DNA of 64,000 nt. It comes from DTBU01 sp964568845. GTDB lineage: Archaea > Thermoproteota > CALKCG01 > B24. The number at the start of each line of letters is the position of its first letter. Position 1 is the stretch's first letter. The stretch spans positions 1 to 64,000 of the forward strand of contig CAZMSC010000006.1 of the NCBI GenBank assembly GCA_964568845.1, written 5' to 3'. The translations under genes and the position numbers were made by a program. Under the pieces are notes generated by a model that ran no database searches, was not told where the DNA came from, and saw nothing but the letters and a program-made list of their open reading frames with translations. This document shows, piece by piece, positions 8,727-18,321 of the stretch.

Positions 8727-10436
8727 ATGGCTAAAAGAGCACTGGTCACGGCGGCTTTACCATATGTCTACGCTCCCAGACACTTCGGACATTTGGCAGG
8801 AGCATACCTACCCGCAGACATATACGTTAGGTATAGAAGGCTTAAAGGCGATGATGCTATATACGTATGTGGCACGGATGAAAACGCGACTTCAGTCGTA
8901 CTCGAGGCTATGCGACTTAAGGTTTCACCGAAAGAGCTATGCGATAGAAACTATGTTATTCAGAAGAACGTTTTTGAAAAACTCGGAATAAGCTTCGATA
9001 TATACTCTAGGACTTCTCTACCCATACACTTTGAAACTGTTGAAGAATTCTATAAAACCCTTTACAATAAAGGCTTTATATATGAAAAAACGATTAAACA
9101 ACTTTTCTGTCCAAAATGTAATACCTTCCTACCGGATAGGTTCGTTAAAGGGGTATGTTCATACTGTGGAGCCCCAGACCAGTATGGCGATGTCTGTGAA
9201 AAATGTGGACGATGGTACGATGCCTGGGAGCTCATAGAACCTAGATGCGCGATCTGCGGCACTAAACCAGTTTTAAGAGAAAGCCTCCATTACTTTCTCA
9301 AGCTCTCAACGCTAACAGATAAGGTTTTACAATACGTGAGACTTAAAGGCTCCAATTGGAGAAAAGCCACATTAAATAAAACTCTATCCTGGATTACGAG
9401 GGAGGGTTTAAAGGATAAAGACATAACTAGAGACTACGACTGGGGTCCGCCGGCACCTTTTCCAAAAGCCAAAGGCCAAGTCATATATAACTGGGCTGAA
9501 AACCTCCTAGGCTACATATCTGCTACAAAACACTGGGCTATTGAAGAGAGTAAGCCTGAAATGTGGATGGAATACTGGGGAAAAACAGACACTGAACTTT
9601 ACTGTTTTATAGGTAAAGATAATCTATTTTTCCACACGATTCTCTTTCCAGCTCTTCTAATCGCTTATGGAGGCTACGTTTTACCGGAAAACATCGTGGT
9701 GAGCGAGTTCGTTAATCTTGAAGGGGAGAAGCTATCTACGAGTAGAGGATGGGTGATATGGCTTCACGAGATGCTTGAGAAATTCCATCCAGACATGATA
9801 CGCTACTACGCCGTAGTAATAGCTCCAGAGCATAGAGATACGGATTTTAAATGGAGGGACTTCCAAGCTAAGGTGAACAATGAGCTTATAGCGAATCTTG
9901 CGAATTTCATAAACAGGGTTTTAACGCTTATTCATAAGATTTCGAATGATTCTGTTCCGGAGCCGGGCGAATTGGATGAATATGATAGGGAAATGCTCAG
10001 CGAAATAGATGAGGCTGCTGAAAGAGTGATGTTAGAGATTGAACATTTTGAGTTTAAGAAGGGTCTTAAGGAGATTATGAAGCTTTCATCTCTTGGAAAT
10101 AGTTACTTGAATGTTAAGAAGCCTTGGAGCAATATAGAAGTAGCATCGTCAACGCTCTACGTGGCTTTGCAAATAGTCTATGCTATTTCAATACTGCTGA
10201 TACCCTACTTACCCTTTACAGCCCTTGAGATTAGACGTATGCTTAATCTACCTGAAGACTTGAACTCAGTAAGATGGAATTCCCTCAAAGATAGGTTAAA
10301 ACCCGGACATAGGATTTCTAAACCCAAACCTCTATTTAGAAAAGTTAGAGATGAAGATATCGCACCTGAAATAGATAAACTTGAAAAGCTGAGGATCAGG
10401 TATGAGGCTAAAACTGGACCTCCACGTGCACACTAA
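8727..10436 (+). CDS. metG: methionyl-tRNA synthetase
   Basis: 569 residues from ATG 8727, preceded by GAGG; the upstream in-frame start at 8679 would add 16 non-conserved residues. Class I catalytic motifs: HFGH at residues 19-22 and KLSTSRG near 335 (KMSKS equivalent), FIGKDN in between. The CP/zinc region carries four CxxC knuckles (CPKC, CSYC, CEKC, CAIC), the archaeal two-zinc type. The C-terminal helical anticodon-binding domain ends without an EMAPII-like tRNA-binding domain, which in archaea is often a separate protein. Overlaps the PHP gene by 35 bases. Confidence 0.96.
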   Translation: MAKRALVTAALPYVYAPRHFGHLAGAYLPADIYVRYRRLKGDDAIYVCGTDENATSVVLEAMRLKVSPKELCDRNYVIQKNVFEKLGISFDIYSRTSLPIHFETVEEFYKTLYNKGFIYEKTIKQLFCPKCNTFLPDRFVKGVCSYCGAPDQYGDVCEKCGRWYDAWELIEPRCAICGTKPVLRESLHYFLKLSTLTDKVLQYVRLKGSNWRKATLNKTLSWITREGLKDKDITRDYDWGPPAPFPKAKGQVIYNWAENLLGYISATKHWAIEESKPEMWMEYWGKTDTELYCFIGKDNLFFHTILFPALLIAYGGYVLPENIVVSEFVNLEGEKLSTSRGWVIWLHEMLEKFHPDMIRYYAVVIAPEHRDTDFKWRDFQAKVNNELIANLANFINRVLTLIHKISNDSVPEPGELDEYDREMLSEIDEAAERVMLEIEHFEFKKGLKEIMKLSSLGNSYLNVKKPWSNIEVASSTLYVALQIVYAISILLIPYLPFTALEIRRMLNLPEDLNSVRWNSLKDRLKPGHRISKPKPLFRKVRDEDIAPEIDKLEKLRIRYEAKTGPPRAH

Positions 10437-11064
10437 CGCTTCCGGAGACTCTTCAATCAGACTCGATGAGGCTTTAGTTGAGGCTAAGGTTAGAGGCTTA
10501 AACGGCCTTGCTTTAACAGAGCATGAAAAGCCTTCAAAGTTTAAGGGTTTTATGAGAGATATTCTCGTAATACCCGGCTTAGAGGAGCGGACGTCTATAG
10601 GTCACGTATTAGTTTTGGGGTTGGATAGCTGGAGGCTTAAACCCGGTTTAAAACCCATATATACAGTTTTAGAAGAGGCTAAGAGGCTTGGAGCAGTTAC
10701 GGTTTTAGCACACCCTTTCCCTAGGACGCTAATATCCTCATCCATACTTCGGGTTAAACGGTCTGGGTTAGACGCTTTAGAAGTCTTAAATTCAGGGACC
10801 ATTCTTTTTCCAGTATCATCTAGGGTTAACATGAAAATATCTCTTAAACTTAACATACCGATGACCGCTGGAAGCGACTCCCACATACTTAGAACAATAG
10901 GATATGCGTATACTGTCATCGAGACTCCTTCAGCAAACATAGAGGACGTCTTAGAATCTATCAGGATGGGGTTGACGGAAGTTTATGGTAGGCCAAGTGG
11001 TTTAAAGGCTAAACTTGAGAAGAGGATTCATAGAGGAAAACTTGGACTATTTTCTCCGCTATAA
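10402..11064 (+). CDS. PHP-domain metal-dependent phosphoesterase
   Basis: 220 residues. PHP motifs: LDLHVHTNASGDS at the N-terminus, LTEHE, IPGLEERT, VLAHPFPR and TAGSDSH, which supply the His/Asp/Glu ligands of a metal cluster. Stand-alone archaeal PHP proteins are often annotated as phosphoesterases with unknown substrate (RNase P-like or histidinol-phosphatase-like proposals exist). It starts inside the end of the MetRS gene (35-base overlap), so is probably translated from the same mRNA, and its 3' end overlaps the convergent DUF354 gene by 56 bases. Confidence 0.87.
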   Translation: MRLKLDLHVHTNASGDSSIRLDEALVEAKVRGLNGLALTEHEKPSKFKGFMRDILVIPGLEERTSIGHVLVLGLDSWRLKPGLKPIYTVLEEAKRLGAVTVLAHPFPRTLISSSILRVKRSGLDALEVLNSGTILFPVSSRVNMKISLKLNIPMTAGSDSHILRTIGYAYTVIETPSANIEDVLESIRMGLTEVYGRPSGLKAKLEKRIHRGKLGLFSPL

Positions 11065-12082
11065 ACTCTGCGGGATTTACCATGGAATTTAAAATCTTTC
11101 TAGCTTTTTTCTCAAGTTTGACCCTTTCACGGGACTCTAGAAACCTCTTTATAAGTTTTAAAGCCTCCTCCGATTGGGAGGTCTTATACAGGAGGCCTTT
11201 ACTTGCGAGGTATTTCTCAACGTATGTTTCTCCACCGGGGTAGCACGAAATCACTGGAACGCCTAGAAGAGCGGCTTCACAACTCATAGTCCCCCCACCT
11301 CCCACAAACGCCGTAGCTAGGTATAGCAGATTTATGGCGTCAACCGTTTTCTCCAACACTAAAGCCCTTCCGTTAAACGTCTCCGATATCTTCCGCAACT
11401 GTTCCTCGTACCTAGGGATTATGACTGGTTGAATGTCAAGATTTTGAATGGCTTTAACAGCTATCTCTTCGACGAGGCCTCCCATGCCGAGTATATATGA
11501 CGCCTGGCTTTCCTCAAGCCTGAATACAACTATGGGCTTTTCTCCGGATAGCCCTAAAGACTTAGCGATATCTAATTTTGGTTTAAAACCTTTAAGCCAT
11601 GCGGCTGGGTCTAGCGCTTTATACTTGAATATTCTAGAAGATTTTATACCGTATACAGTCCAAGCAGTCTTAGGTATGATCCAAGGCGTGAACAGTATTT
11701 CAGATAGTGGAATCGAAAGCTTTGCGACGGCACTTGAATGTGGACTATCGTTCACAGCTACGTGGGGGATGGCTAATCCAAAGGCTACTCTAGATGCTTC
11801 TGGAGATGAGAAGGATATAACTAAGCTGGGTTGGATTTTCTGCAGAACCTTCTTAAGTTCTACCATACGCTCCAAACTGGCTTCAAGCTTTCCTTCAAGC
11901 GTCGCTCCACCATACCTACCTACCAAATAAGCCTCCTCACCTAAAACCTCTAAAAGTCCAACAACTTCTCTAAACACTCTAGCCGTTTTGTAGACTTCTA
12001 AACCCTTTTCCTCGAGCTTTCTCCCTAAAGCTGAGAAAAACCTACACTGTTTTGGCGTTAAAATATCGAGTAAAACCCTCAT
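11009..12082 (-). CDS. DUF354 family glycosyltransferase-like protein
   Basis: About 357 residues. Starts with MRVLLDILTPKQCRFF; an ATG five codons earlier (12097) is also possible. The sequence shows two Rossmann-like halves, with VRFRLEE-like strands in the middle and the C-terminal FVGGGGTMSCEAALLGVPVIS loop, the donor-binding pattern of GT-B proteins and of UDP-GlcNAc 2-epimerase. DUF354 proteins are archaeal and uncharacterised. Its placement back to back with a nucleotide-sugar dehydrogenase and an oxidoreductase suggests a part in surface-glycan or nucleotide-sugar metabolism (inference). Confidence 0.8.
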   Translation of the reverse strand: MRVLLDILTPKQCRFFSALGRKLEEKGLEVYKTARVFREVVGLLEVLGEEAYLVGRYGGATLEGKLEASLERMVELKKVLQKIQPSLVISFSSPEASRVAFGLAIPHVAVNDSPHSSAVAKLSIPLSEILFTPWIIPKTAWTVYGIKSSRIFKYKALDPAAWLKGFKPKLDIAKSLGLSGEKPIVVFRLEESQASYILGMGGLVEEIAVKAIQNLDIQPVIIPRYEEQLRKISETFNGRALVLEKTVDAINLLYLATAFVGGGGTMSCEAALLGVPVISCYPGGETYVEKYLASKGLLYKTSQSEEALKLIKRFLESRERVKLEKKARKILNSMVNPAEFIAEKIVQVFLYESSSQV

Positions 12083-12209
12083 CAGACAGTTAAACATCGA
12101 TAGATTAAATTAAAGCTTTATTTGAAGGCTCTAAATAAAGAGGGAATAATTTAAATGCTATCAGCTAGAGTTTTAGATTGCTAAGACGTATGTAGAGGTT
12201 GCGTTCTCC

Positions 12210-13586
12210 ATGACTAATATAATGGATCTAAACCCTGAGGAAATCCCAGGTATGCTTACTAAAGGGGCTCTCAAGCTGAGCGTAATAGGATGCGGGGTCA
12301 TGGGTCTACCGTTAGCCTGTCTCTACGCTGATAAGGGGGTTGAAGTTTATGGGGTAGATGCAAACGTAAAACTTATCGATAGGCTTAAACGCGGCGCGGT
12401 TTCAAACCCTGAGCCTGGGCTTCAACCACTCCTTCAAAAAGTACTTAGAGCTGGGAAATTTCACCCAACTACGGACGTTAAATCCGCTGTCAACGATTCT
12501 GACGTGGTCATGATCGTCATATCGGCTTCCGTAAATCAATTTGGCGTTCCAGACTACTCTCCTCTCCGTAAGGTTGCAGAGGAGCTGGGAGCGTATATGA
12601 GGAAGGGTAGCCTCATAATTCAAAGTAGTACAACTGGTCCGGGTGTGAGCGAGGAGTTTGTTAAGGGGGTAATTGAAACGCTGTCTAATTTAAAAGCCGA
12701 GCAAGACTTCGGCTTCGCTTACAGCCCTCTTAGAGGGGCGGAGGGCTCATTACTAAGGGACCTTGTAAGCTATCCTAGAGTTGTTGGAGCAGTTGGACCT
12801 AAAAGCCTCGCTGTCAGCGAGGCTGTTTTGAAGACTGTTGTTGAAGGGGGGATTGTTAGAGTTAGAGACGTTAAAACAGCTGAAGCCGTCAAGCTTTTTG
12901 AAAACTTCTACCGGTTTGCTACATTAGCTATAAGCCATGAACTCGCAATCTTATGTGAGAAAATGGGCGTAGATTACTTAGAGACGTTGAAAGCCGCTAC
13001 AACTCAACCATTCTGCCATCTACTTAAGCCCAGTATAGGTGTAGGCGGTCATCTACCTAAAGATGTTCAACTACTGCAGAATTCAGCTGAAAATGTTAAT
13101 CTCAACTTGCGTATGCTTAAAATGGCGTTAAAAGTGAATGATGCTCTTATTAAACACGATTATGCGCTTGTGATAAAGGCTTTGAGAAGGCTTGGGAAGC
13201 CTCTCAGACGCTCCAGGATACTTATACTTGGATTGAGCTTTAAACCGAATGTTAAAAACGCTAGGAACTCCTACAGCATTAGATTGGCAAACGAGCTCAT
13301 GAAGAGGGGGGCTGAGGTGATTGTGTATGATCCATATTTTACGAGCGAGGATATAAGAAGCATGGGCTTTAAAACTTCTATGAGCCTTAAGAGGGTTCTT
13401 AGAGACGTTGATTGCGTAGTCGTAGCCACACCGCATGACGCGTTTAAAAATATGAGTTTAAGCGGTTTCAGGAGGGTTGATGGTAAACCTATAGCTATAG
13501 TAGACTTCGGCAGAATATTTAACCGTGAAGATGTTGAAAAAGCCAACCTTATATACGTTGGTATAGGAGTTGATGCCGTTGATTAA
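12210..13586 (+). CDS. UDP-sugar dehydrogenase family protein lacking the catalytic Cys
   Basis: 458 residues. N-terminal Rossmann domain (VIGCGVMGLPLA), central helical domain with the Lys and Asn of KLFEN, and C-terminal UDP-binding domain (ILGLSFKPNVKNARNS, VYDPY). Members oxidise UDP-GlcNAc, UDP-ManNAc or UDP-glucose twice to the uronate. The active-site loop that normally reads GGYC-LPKD or GGHC-IPVD is GGH-LPKD here (residues 279-285): exactly one residue, the nucleophilic Cys, is missing, although other catalytic positions remain. Overlaps the downstream oxidoreductase by 14 bases; operon with it and the Trm112-like gene. Function may be altered or limited to the first oxidation. Confidence 0.88.
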   Translation: MTNIMDLNPEEIPGMLTKGALKLSVIGCGVMGLPLACLYADKGVEVYGVDANVKLIDRLKRGAVSNPEPGLQPLLQKVLRAGKFHPTTDVKSAVNDSDVVMIVISASVNQFGVPDYSPLRKVAEELGAYMRKGSLIIQSSTTGPGVSEEFVKGVIETLSNLKAEQDFGFAYSPLRGAEGSLLRDLVSYPRVVGAVGPKSLAVSEAVLKTVVEGGIVRVRDVKTAEAVKLFENFYRFATLAISHELAILCEKMGVDYLETLKAATTQPFCHLLKPSIGVGGHLPKDVQLLQNSAENVNLNLRMLKMALKVNDALIKHDYALVIKALRRLGKPLRRSRILILGLSFKPNVKNARNSYSIRLANELMKRGAEVIVYDPYFTSEDIRSMGFKTSMSLKRVLRDVDCVVVATPHDAFKNMSLSGFRRVDGKPIAIVDFGRIFNREDVEKANLIYVGIGVDAVD

Positions 13587-14514
13587 AGTAGCAGTCATAG
13601 GTGTAGGCTTCTGGGGTAGAAACCACGCCAGAGTCTATAGTGAGATAGAAGATGTTGAACTTGCCGCCGTATGCGATATAGACCGTGAAAGGTCTAAAAG
13701 CGTGGCTAAGAGGTATGGATGTAGGTCGTATACAGATTTTAGGGAGATGCTTCTGGTTGAAAAGCCAGATGCCGTGAGTGTATGCACTCCAACGATTACA
13801 CATTTTGAGATAACGTCTGAAGTTTTAAACCATGGGATCCACAGTTTAACGGAGAAGCCTTTATGTAGTACTGTAGGGGAGGCTGAGAGGCTTCGAGAAT
13901 TAGCCTATAACTTAGGGCTTAAACTCATGCCGGGCCATATAGAACGTTTCAACCCAGCCGTGGGGAGGATCAAAACTCTGATAGATGAAGGTTTACTCGG
14001 CCGGATTATCCTCATAACTGCTAGAAGGGTTTCCAGATGGCCTGAACGCATAGGGGACGTAGGTGTTGTTAAAGACTCTGCCATACATGATGTAGACGTA
14101 ATGCGTTTTCTCGTAGGCGATGTCGAAAGCGTCTATGCTAAGGTTGGCAGTCTTAGGCATAAGTTTGAAGACTACGTTGAAGCAATTCTACACTTTAAGA
14201 GTGAAGCTACGGGGTTCATAGAGGCAAACTGGCTTACACCCCGCAAGATTAGATCTCTAATAGTAACTGGAAGTGAGGCTACGGCTTCTTTAGACTACAT
14301 ATCTCAAGAGGTTTCAATAGAAGACTCTGAAAAGGTTCTTCAGCCGACTGTTAAATGGGAGGAGCCTCTGGTGAGGGAGCTTAAACACTTCATCGATAGC
14401 GTTTTAGGTAGGGAGAGCCTACTTCTAACGGCTGACGACGGGGTGGAAACACTTAAAATATGTGAGGCAATACTTAAATCCGGCTATAAAGGTGAAAAGA
14501 TTTACTTGAGGTGA
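13573..14514 (+). CDS. Gfo/Idh/MocA family NAD(P)-dependent oxidoreductase
   Basis: 313 residues from ATG 13573 inside the end of the previous gene. N-terminal Rossmann fold VAVIGVGFWGRNHARVY, then SVCTPTITHF, the catalytic TEKPL lysine, and SAIHDVDVMRFLV with the conserved His. The pair UDP-sugar dehydrogenase plus this type of oxidoreductase recalls WbpA/WbpB, which make UDP-GlcNAcA and oxidise its C3 on the way to 2,3-diamino uronates, sugars found in some archaeal N-glycans. That pathway is inference: the aminotransferase and acetyltransferase are not adjacent, though a DegT aminotransferase occurs at 28975-30231. Confidence 0.88.
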   Translation: MPLIKVAVIGVGFWGRNHARVYSEIEDVELAAVCDIDRERSKSVAKRYGCRSYTDFREMLLVEKPDAVSVCTPTITHFEITSEVLNHGIHSLTEKPLCSTVGEAERLRELAYNLGLKLMPGHIERFNPAVGRIKTLIDEGLLGRIILITARRVSRWPERIGDVGVVKDSAIHDVDVMRFLVGDVESVYAKVGSLRHKFEDYVEAILHFKSEATGFIEANWLTPRKIRSLIVTGSEATASLDYISQEVSIEDSEKVLQPTVKWEEPLVRELKHFIDSVLGRESLLLTADDGVETLKICEAILKSGYKGEKIYLR

Positions 14515-14804
14515 ATCTATTGAAGAGAAAGCTTATGGACATATTGGCATGCCCCATCGACAAACATCATCCCCTTGAGCTCTTAGTGTTTAAAGAGGAG
14601 GGGGGTGAAATAGTAGAAGGACTCATATGGTGTCCTAAGTGCAGCAGGTTCTATCCAATACGCGACGAAATCCCTGAAATGCTCCCAGACGAGCTTAGAA
14701 ATTTAAAAGAAGATTTAGAGTTTCTTGAAAAGTGGAGGGACAAAATACCGGAGAAAATTCTGATGGAAGGTAAACCAGTAAACCTAAAGTTTAAACGAGG
14801 TTAA
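14511..14804 (+). CDS. Trm112/DUF343-like zinc-ribbon protein
   Basis: 97 residues. LMDILACPIDKHHPLEL and WCPKCSRFYPIRDEIPEMLPDE are the hallmarks of Trm112/YcaR-like proteins; here the first knuckle has a single Cys (ACPID) and the second CPKC. Trm112 activates several methyltransferases (Trm9, Trm11, Mtq2 in eukaryotes and archaeal partners). The GTG at 14511 overlaps the TGA of the oxidoreductase, a coupled start; TTG at 14520 is an alternative. Why it ends a sugar operon is unknown. Confidence 0.82.
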   Translation: MNLLKRKLMDILACPIDKHHPLELLVFKEEGGEIVEGLIWCPKCSRFYPIRDEIPEMLPDELRNLKEDLEFLEKWRDKIPEKILMEGKPVNLKFKRG

Positions 14805-14853
14805 GATATATTTTTGCCAAGTTTTATGTAGAGGAAAAAATGGAGGAATCTAT

Positions 14854-16833
14854 TTAGAAGGGTATGAAAAACCTTATAATCCATATTATTCCACCGAGTA
14901 TCATCCCTATCATGCATCCCGCTACAGCCCCGGATGCTATTGGAACGCCACAGCCTTCATACAGTTTAGCTCCTCCAATTCTAAGCGTCAACATTTTAAG
15001 CACCCATGCCGCGAGAAACGCAGACCATAGTCCGAACAAAGCCGAGGCGCATGTAGTACCTAGTATGTAGCCTATAGGTTCTAGCGGGAACCATACGAAT
15101 CTAGCGTGAAGTAGACTGAGGACGATCGCTATTATAGCTCCTATTATGCTGTATTCGACCCAAGGATCGCGGGCTGGTAGTGTAACCCATCCTGTAGATA
15201 CACCGGTTAAAGCCCAGGTTCCTCCCAGATACCAGCTTGACCATATCCCTATACGTCTACCACCCACTGTATTTAGAAGCCATATGAGTGCAATATTTGA
15301 TACTAAAGGTGCTATTAGGAAGGCTACTGTCAGGGTTTTAAACGTGTCTCTCGCACTTAAACCAGCGAGGCTGGCGAACTTGTAAGAGGTGAAGGATGAA
15401 ACGGCCGCTCCGCCCCATGGATATGACGGTGTGTCAGATAGGAAGGTGGACATTCTGAATATTAGGAATTCCTGGGTTGTCGGCGGGTCGTGGCACGTCG
15501 GGTGAAGAAGCCTAAAGAAGACGAAGCCTTTATCAACGCTTCTCCAGTATGCTCCGGCTAGTCCAAAAAGCCGGCTCATTGGATACCATATGCAGAAAGC
15601 CGTCAAAGCCATAACCAGCGCGTCTAAAAGCGGCATGGTAGACCACATCCAGAATGCTGTAGAGGCTATTATAGTGACAGCCAACATTATATAACATGCT
15701 CTATAGCTCATAGCCTCTTCTTTAAACTCACTAGAGCCTCTAGACGCCGCTTTAAACGTTTCAGCAAGGTATCGTCTGTTGAGTATTAGATGCATAATGC
15801 CTAGCGCTATGAGAGCGCCTACAGCTATCGCCATGAACTTAAGAGGCGGGTCTGTAGATGGAGATGGGCTACACCAATACCTACCACACGTGCCTATACC
15901 GGTTATTCCAGTATAATAGCCCATGTAGTAGGATATTTGAACAGCTATTATGTACACTAGAGCGAAGAACCATGTGCTAAACTGCACGTGTAGAGGAACC
16001 ATGTAAGCTATGGCTACCGCAGTGGGGCTGTACGTCATACTCATCATACCCGGTATGGTGCCTAGGGGCTCGTCTCCTCCAAACCATCTGGTTAACATGG
16101 GACATGACCTATAGTTGACGCCATAGATGTCTGGAAACCATGGAAATATCCCCGTGAGAGTTACTGGAATTTGAAAAATTAGCCCTATTAGCACTCCTAT
16201 CAGGAAGAACCTACTCCAACCCTTCTCCGCAGTAGCATTTTCAGCCAGCTCATACGCAACTAAAGCGTGTGGAAATGGAACCTTCTCGATATCTATCCAG
16301 AGCCTTCTGAATAGTGTAGCCAACGACAACATGAAAAGGCTTACTGTTACGTTCAGAAGCCAGTACCAGGTGATCGGCGTCGCCCAAGCACCCCAATCTA
16401 TCGGACCGCCCTCGGATAATAGAACAGCTACTTCGTATGGAGGAGCCATAAAAGTTGGTATGACCATGTCTGCGAGTTCACGCAACGTTATTCTGAGGGC
16501 ATACATGTAATGTGTACATAATGCCCATGGATAGTGGATGAAGTATGACGTTGTTAAAGAGCTTATGTATAGGTAGGCTAGGGTTTTAACGCCCATTTTA
16601 TCTCTTAAAGACTTAACCCTGTAAAGCGGAGCTGTTATAAGAAGCATTAAGAACGGCGCTGTAGTCAACCCTATGTGGCAGACAGACTCCCCTAACGTAT
16701 TAACGATCCAGTAGGGGAAACTACCTATGAGTAGCTGCCATATCGGACCTATGAAGCCTAGAACCAGCGGTACGAGTATTACGAGCAACCATGGAAACTT
16801 CTCCTTTACAACTTCCCTTGACATTTCCACCAT
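14854..16833 (-). CDS. OPT-like multi-pass membrane protein (DUF6785-type)
   Basis: 659 residues with roughly 14-16 hydrophobic segments spread over the whole length, starting with WLLVILVPLVLGFIGPIW. Aromatic/Trp-rich loops and the AVSSFTSYKFASLAGLS and SPTAVAIAYMVPLHVQFSTWF stretches fit the uncharacterised family distantly related to oligopeptide transporters that is common in sugar-utilising bacteria and archaea. Substrate unknown. A TATA-like TTAAATATAAATAA lies on the minus strand near 16856-16870, about 25-35 bases before the ATG. The GH4 gene upstream is in the same direction but separated by 144 bases with its own promoter likely. Confidence 0.7.
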   Translation of the reverse strand: MVEMSREVVKEKFPWLLVILVPLVLGFIGPIWQLLIGSFPYWIVNTLGESVCHIGLTTAPFLMLLITAPLYRVKSLRDKMGVKTLAYLYISSLTTSYFIHYPWALCTHYMYALRITLRELADMVIPTFMAPPYEVAVLLSEGGPIDWGAWATPITWYWLLNVTVSLFMLSLATLFRRLWIDIEKVPFPHALVAYELAENATAEKGWSRFFLIGVLIGLIFQIPVTLTGIFPWFPDIYGVNYRSCPMLTRWFGGDEPLGTIPGMMSMTYSPTAVAIAYMVPLHVQFSTWFFALVYIIAVQISYYMGYYTGITGIGTCGRYWCSPSPSTDPPLKFMAIAVGALIALGIMHLILNRRYLAETFKAASRGSSEFKEEAMSYRACYIMLAVTIIASTAFWMWSTMPLLDALVMALTAFCIWYPMSRLFGLAGAYWRSVDKGFVFFRLLHPTCHDPPTTQEFLIFRMSTFLSDTPSYPWGGAAVSSFTSYKFASLAGLSARDTFKTLTVAFLIAPLVSNIALIWLLNTVGGRRIGIWSSWYLGGTWALTGVSTGWVTLPARDPWVEYSIIGAIIAIVLSLLHARFVWFPLEPIGYILGTTCASALFGLWSAFLAAWVLKMLTLRIGGAKLYEGCGVPIASGAVAGCMIGMILGGIIWIIRFFIPF

Positions 16834-16977
16834 GAATTATTTGACCCTAGAAATTATTTATATTTAACTGTTAGACTGGCATCCTCAGCCTACAAACTAT
16901 TTATGCATAGTAAGAGGTTGGAAAAATGACGTGGAATATGCCGTCCTAATTCTAAAACCCTTTCAGCAAGTTAACGG

Positions 16978-18321
16978 TTATTTCTTAAACTGTGGCATGA
17001 ACTCTGCGTGGGCTATTAGAAGTTCATCCATTATCTTTCTGGCGGCTTCCATATCATGGACATAGGGGCATGCCAAGAGAGCCTGATATAGGAGGTCTTT
17101 ATCTCCCGTAAGGGCTGCGTCTACCGTGAGCTCTTGCCAGTTTAAAGTATGTAGCGTAAGCCCTAGTAGTGGTTTCGGAAGATCACCTACGAATATCGGC
17201 GTTATCCCCCTCCTATCGACTATACATGGGCCCTCAACTATGGCGTCTCTAGGCAGATTTCCTATAGCTCCATTATTTGGAAAGTTTATACCTCCCCACT
17301 CGCGCCCTTCGTTTGCGATTATACTGACCATTATCCCTATGGCGTGTCTAGCATGGTGTAAGTGGAAGCAATACTCTGGACGGTTGGGATCGTAATCGGC
17401 GCCAGCAAGCATTTCGTTGACGAAGTCCCAAGCAGACTTAGACCAACCTAATAGCGACTCCTCGGGTATGGTCTTCCTAATCTCCATAGCCTTATTATGC
17501 TCCCAGTACATGTGACAGTGGTATGCGCAGACGTTTACGTAACCATATGTTTCGAAGAGACGCATTGTAAAGTCGTCCGGTCCTCTGAAAAACTTCAGAA
17601 CACCCTTTTCTCTATCCTCCTTATACTTTTTGAGTATACTTCTAAGTAGAGGATAGCCGTCTTCCCCATTGACTAGGAGGTCTACAAGCCAAGTGTTATG
17701 GTTTACACCTATTGCACGCGGTCTTATATCTTCATTGACGCAGTATCTCCTCTCGAATGGAGGCATATTCAGCCAAACCGGCAGAGTTCTCATAGCAAAC
17801 CCAGCGAAGCAGTCGCAGATGGCTATAAACTTCACCTTTGTCACTCTTCGAACGGCGTCTGCTACGAAATTCGTAGGGTTGACGTAGCTTATAACCCAAG
17901 CATCTGGACATAAGTCCTCTATCATCCTACAGTAGTTGAGCGTTGCTGGAATGGTGCATTGAGCCATAAACGTACCTCCAGGGCCAGCGGTCTCATCACC
18001 ACATATCCCATACTTCATCGGTATCTCGAAGTCGAACCTCATGTGCTTCGCACCGCCTATCCTATAGCCAGGCATTACGAATGTAGCGCCTTCGAGAGCT
18101 TTCTTAGGGTCAGTGGTCCAAGTAAACTTCATTCTAACGTTTGCTCTTTTAGAGAATTCCTCGCCTAGTTTTGTCAGTAGGGGGAGGCGTGTGGGGTCTA
18201 TGTCCATGAGGCATACTTCACTACCTTCGAGGACCTCTCTATTTTCAAGCATCACGTAGATGAGAGATGGGACGAAGGGGCTTCCCCCTCCGAGAAGTGT
18301 TATCTTCTCTCCAGAGTCCAT
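16978..18321 (-). CDS. glycoside hydrolase family 4 enzyme
   Basis: 447 residues. NAD-binding N-terminus ITLLGGGSPFVPSLIY, the NPTN tetrad (SYVNPTNFV), the metal Cys in AICDCFAGF and the metal His in IGVNHNTWLV are the GH4 pattern; GH4 enzymes use NAD+ and Mn2+ to cleave glycosides by oxidation at C3, elimination and re-reduction. C-terminal INFPNNGAIGNLPRDAIVEGPC is also typical. The loop that discriminates phosphorylated substrates is not the canonical TNP-S form, so an alpha-galactosidase/galacturonidase-like activity on unphosphorylated sugar is more likely than a 6-phospho-glycosidase. Lies upstream of the OPT-like transporter, fitting uptake plus hydrolysis. Confidence 0.88.
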   Translation of the reverse strand: MDSGEKITLLGGGSPFVPSLIYVMLENREVLEGSEVCLMDIDPTRLPLLTKLGEEFSKRANVRMKFTWTTDPKKALEGATFVMPGYRIGGAKHMRFDFEIPMKYGICGDETAGPGGTFMAQCTIPATLNYCRMIEDLCPDAWVISYVNPTNFVADAVRRVTKVKFIAICDCFAGFAMRTLPVWLNMPPFERRYCVNEDIRPRAIGVNHNTWLVDLLVNGEDGYPLLRSILKKYKEDREKGVLKFFRGPDDFTMRLFETYGYVNVCAYHCHMYWEHNKAMEIRKTIPEESLLGWSKSAWDFVNEMLAGADYDPNRPEYCFHLHHARHAIGIMVSIIANEGREWGGINFPNNGAIGNLPRDAIVEGPCIVDRRGITPIFVGDLPKPLLGLTLHTLNWQELTVDAALTGDKDLLYQALLACPYVHDMEAARKIMDELLIAHAEFMPQFKK

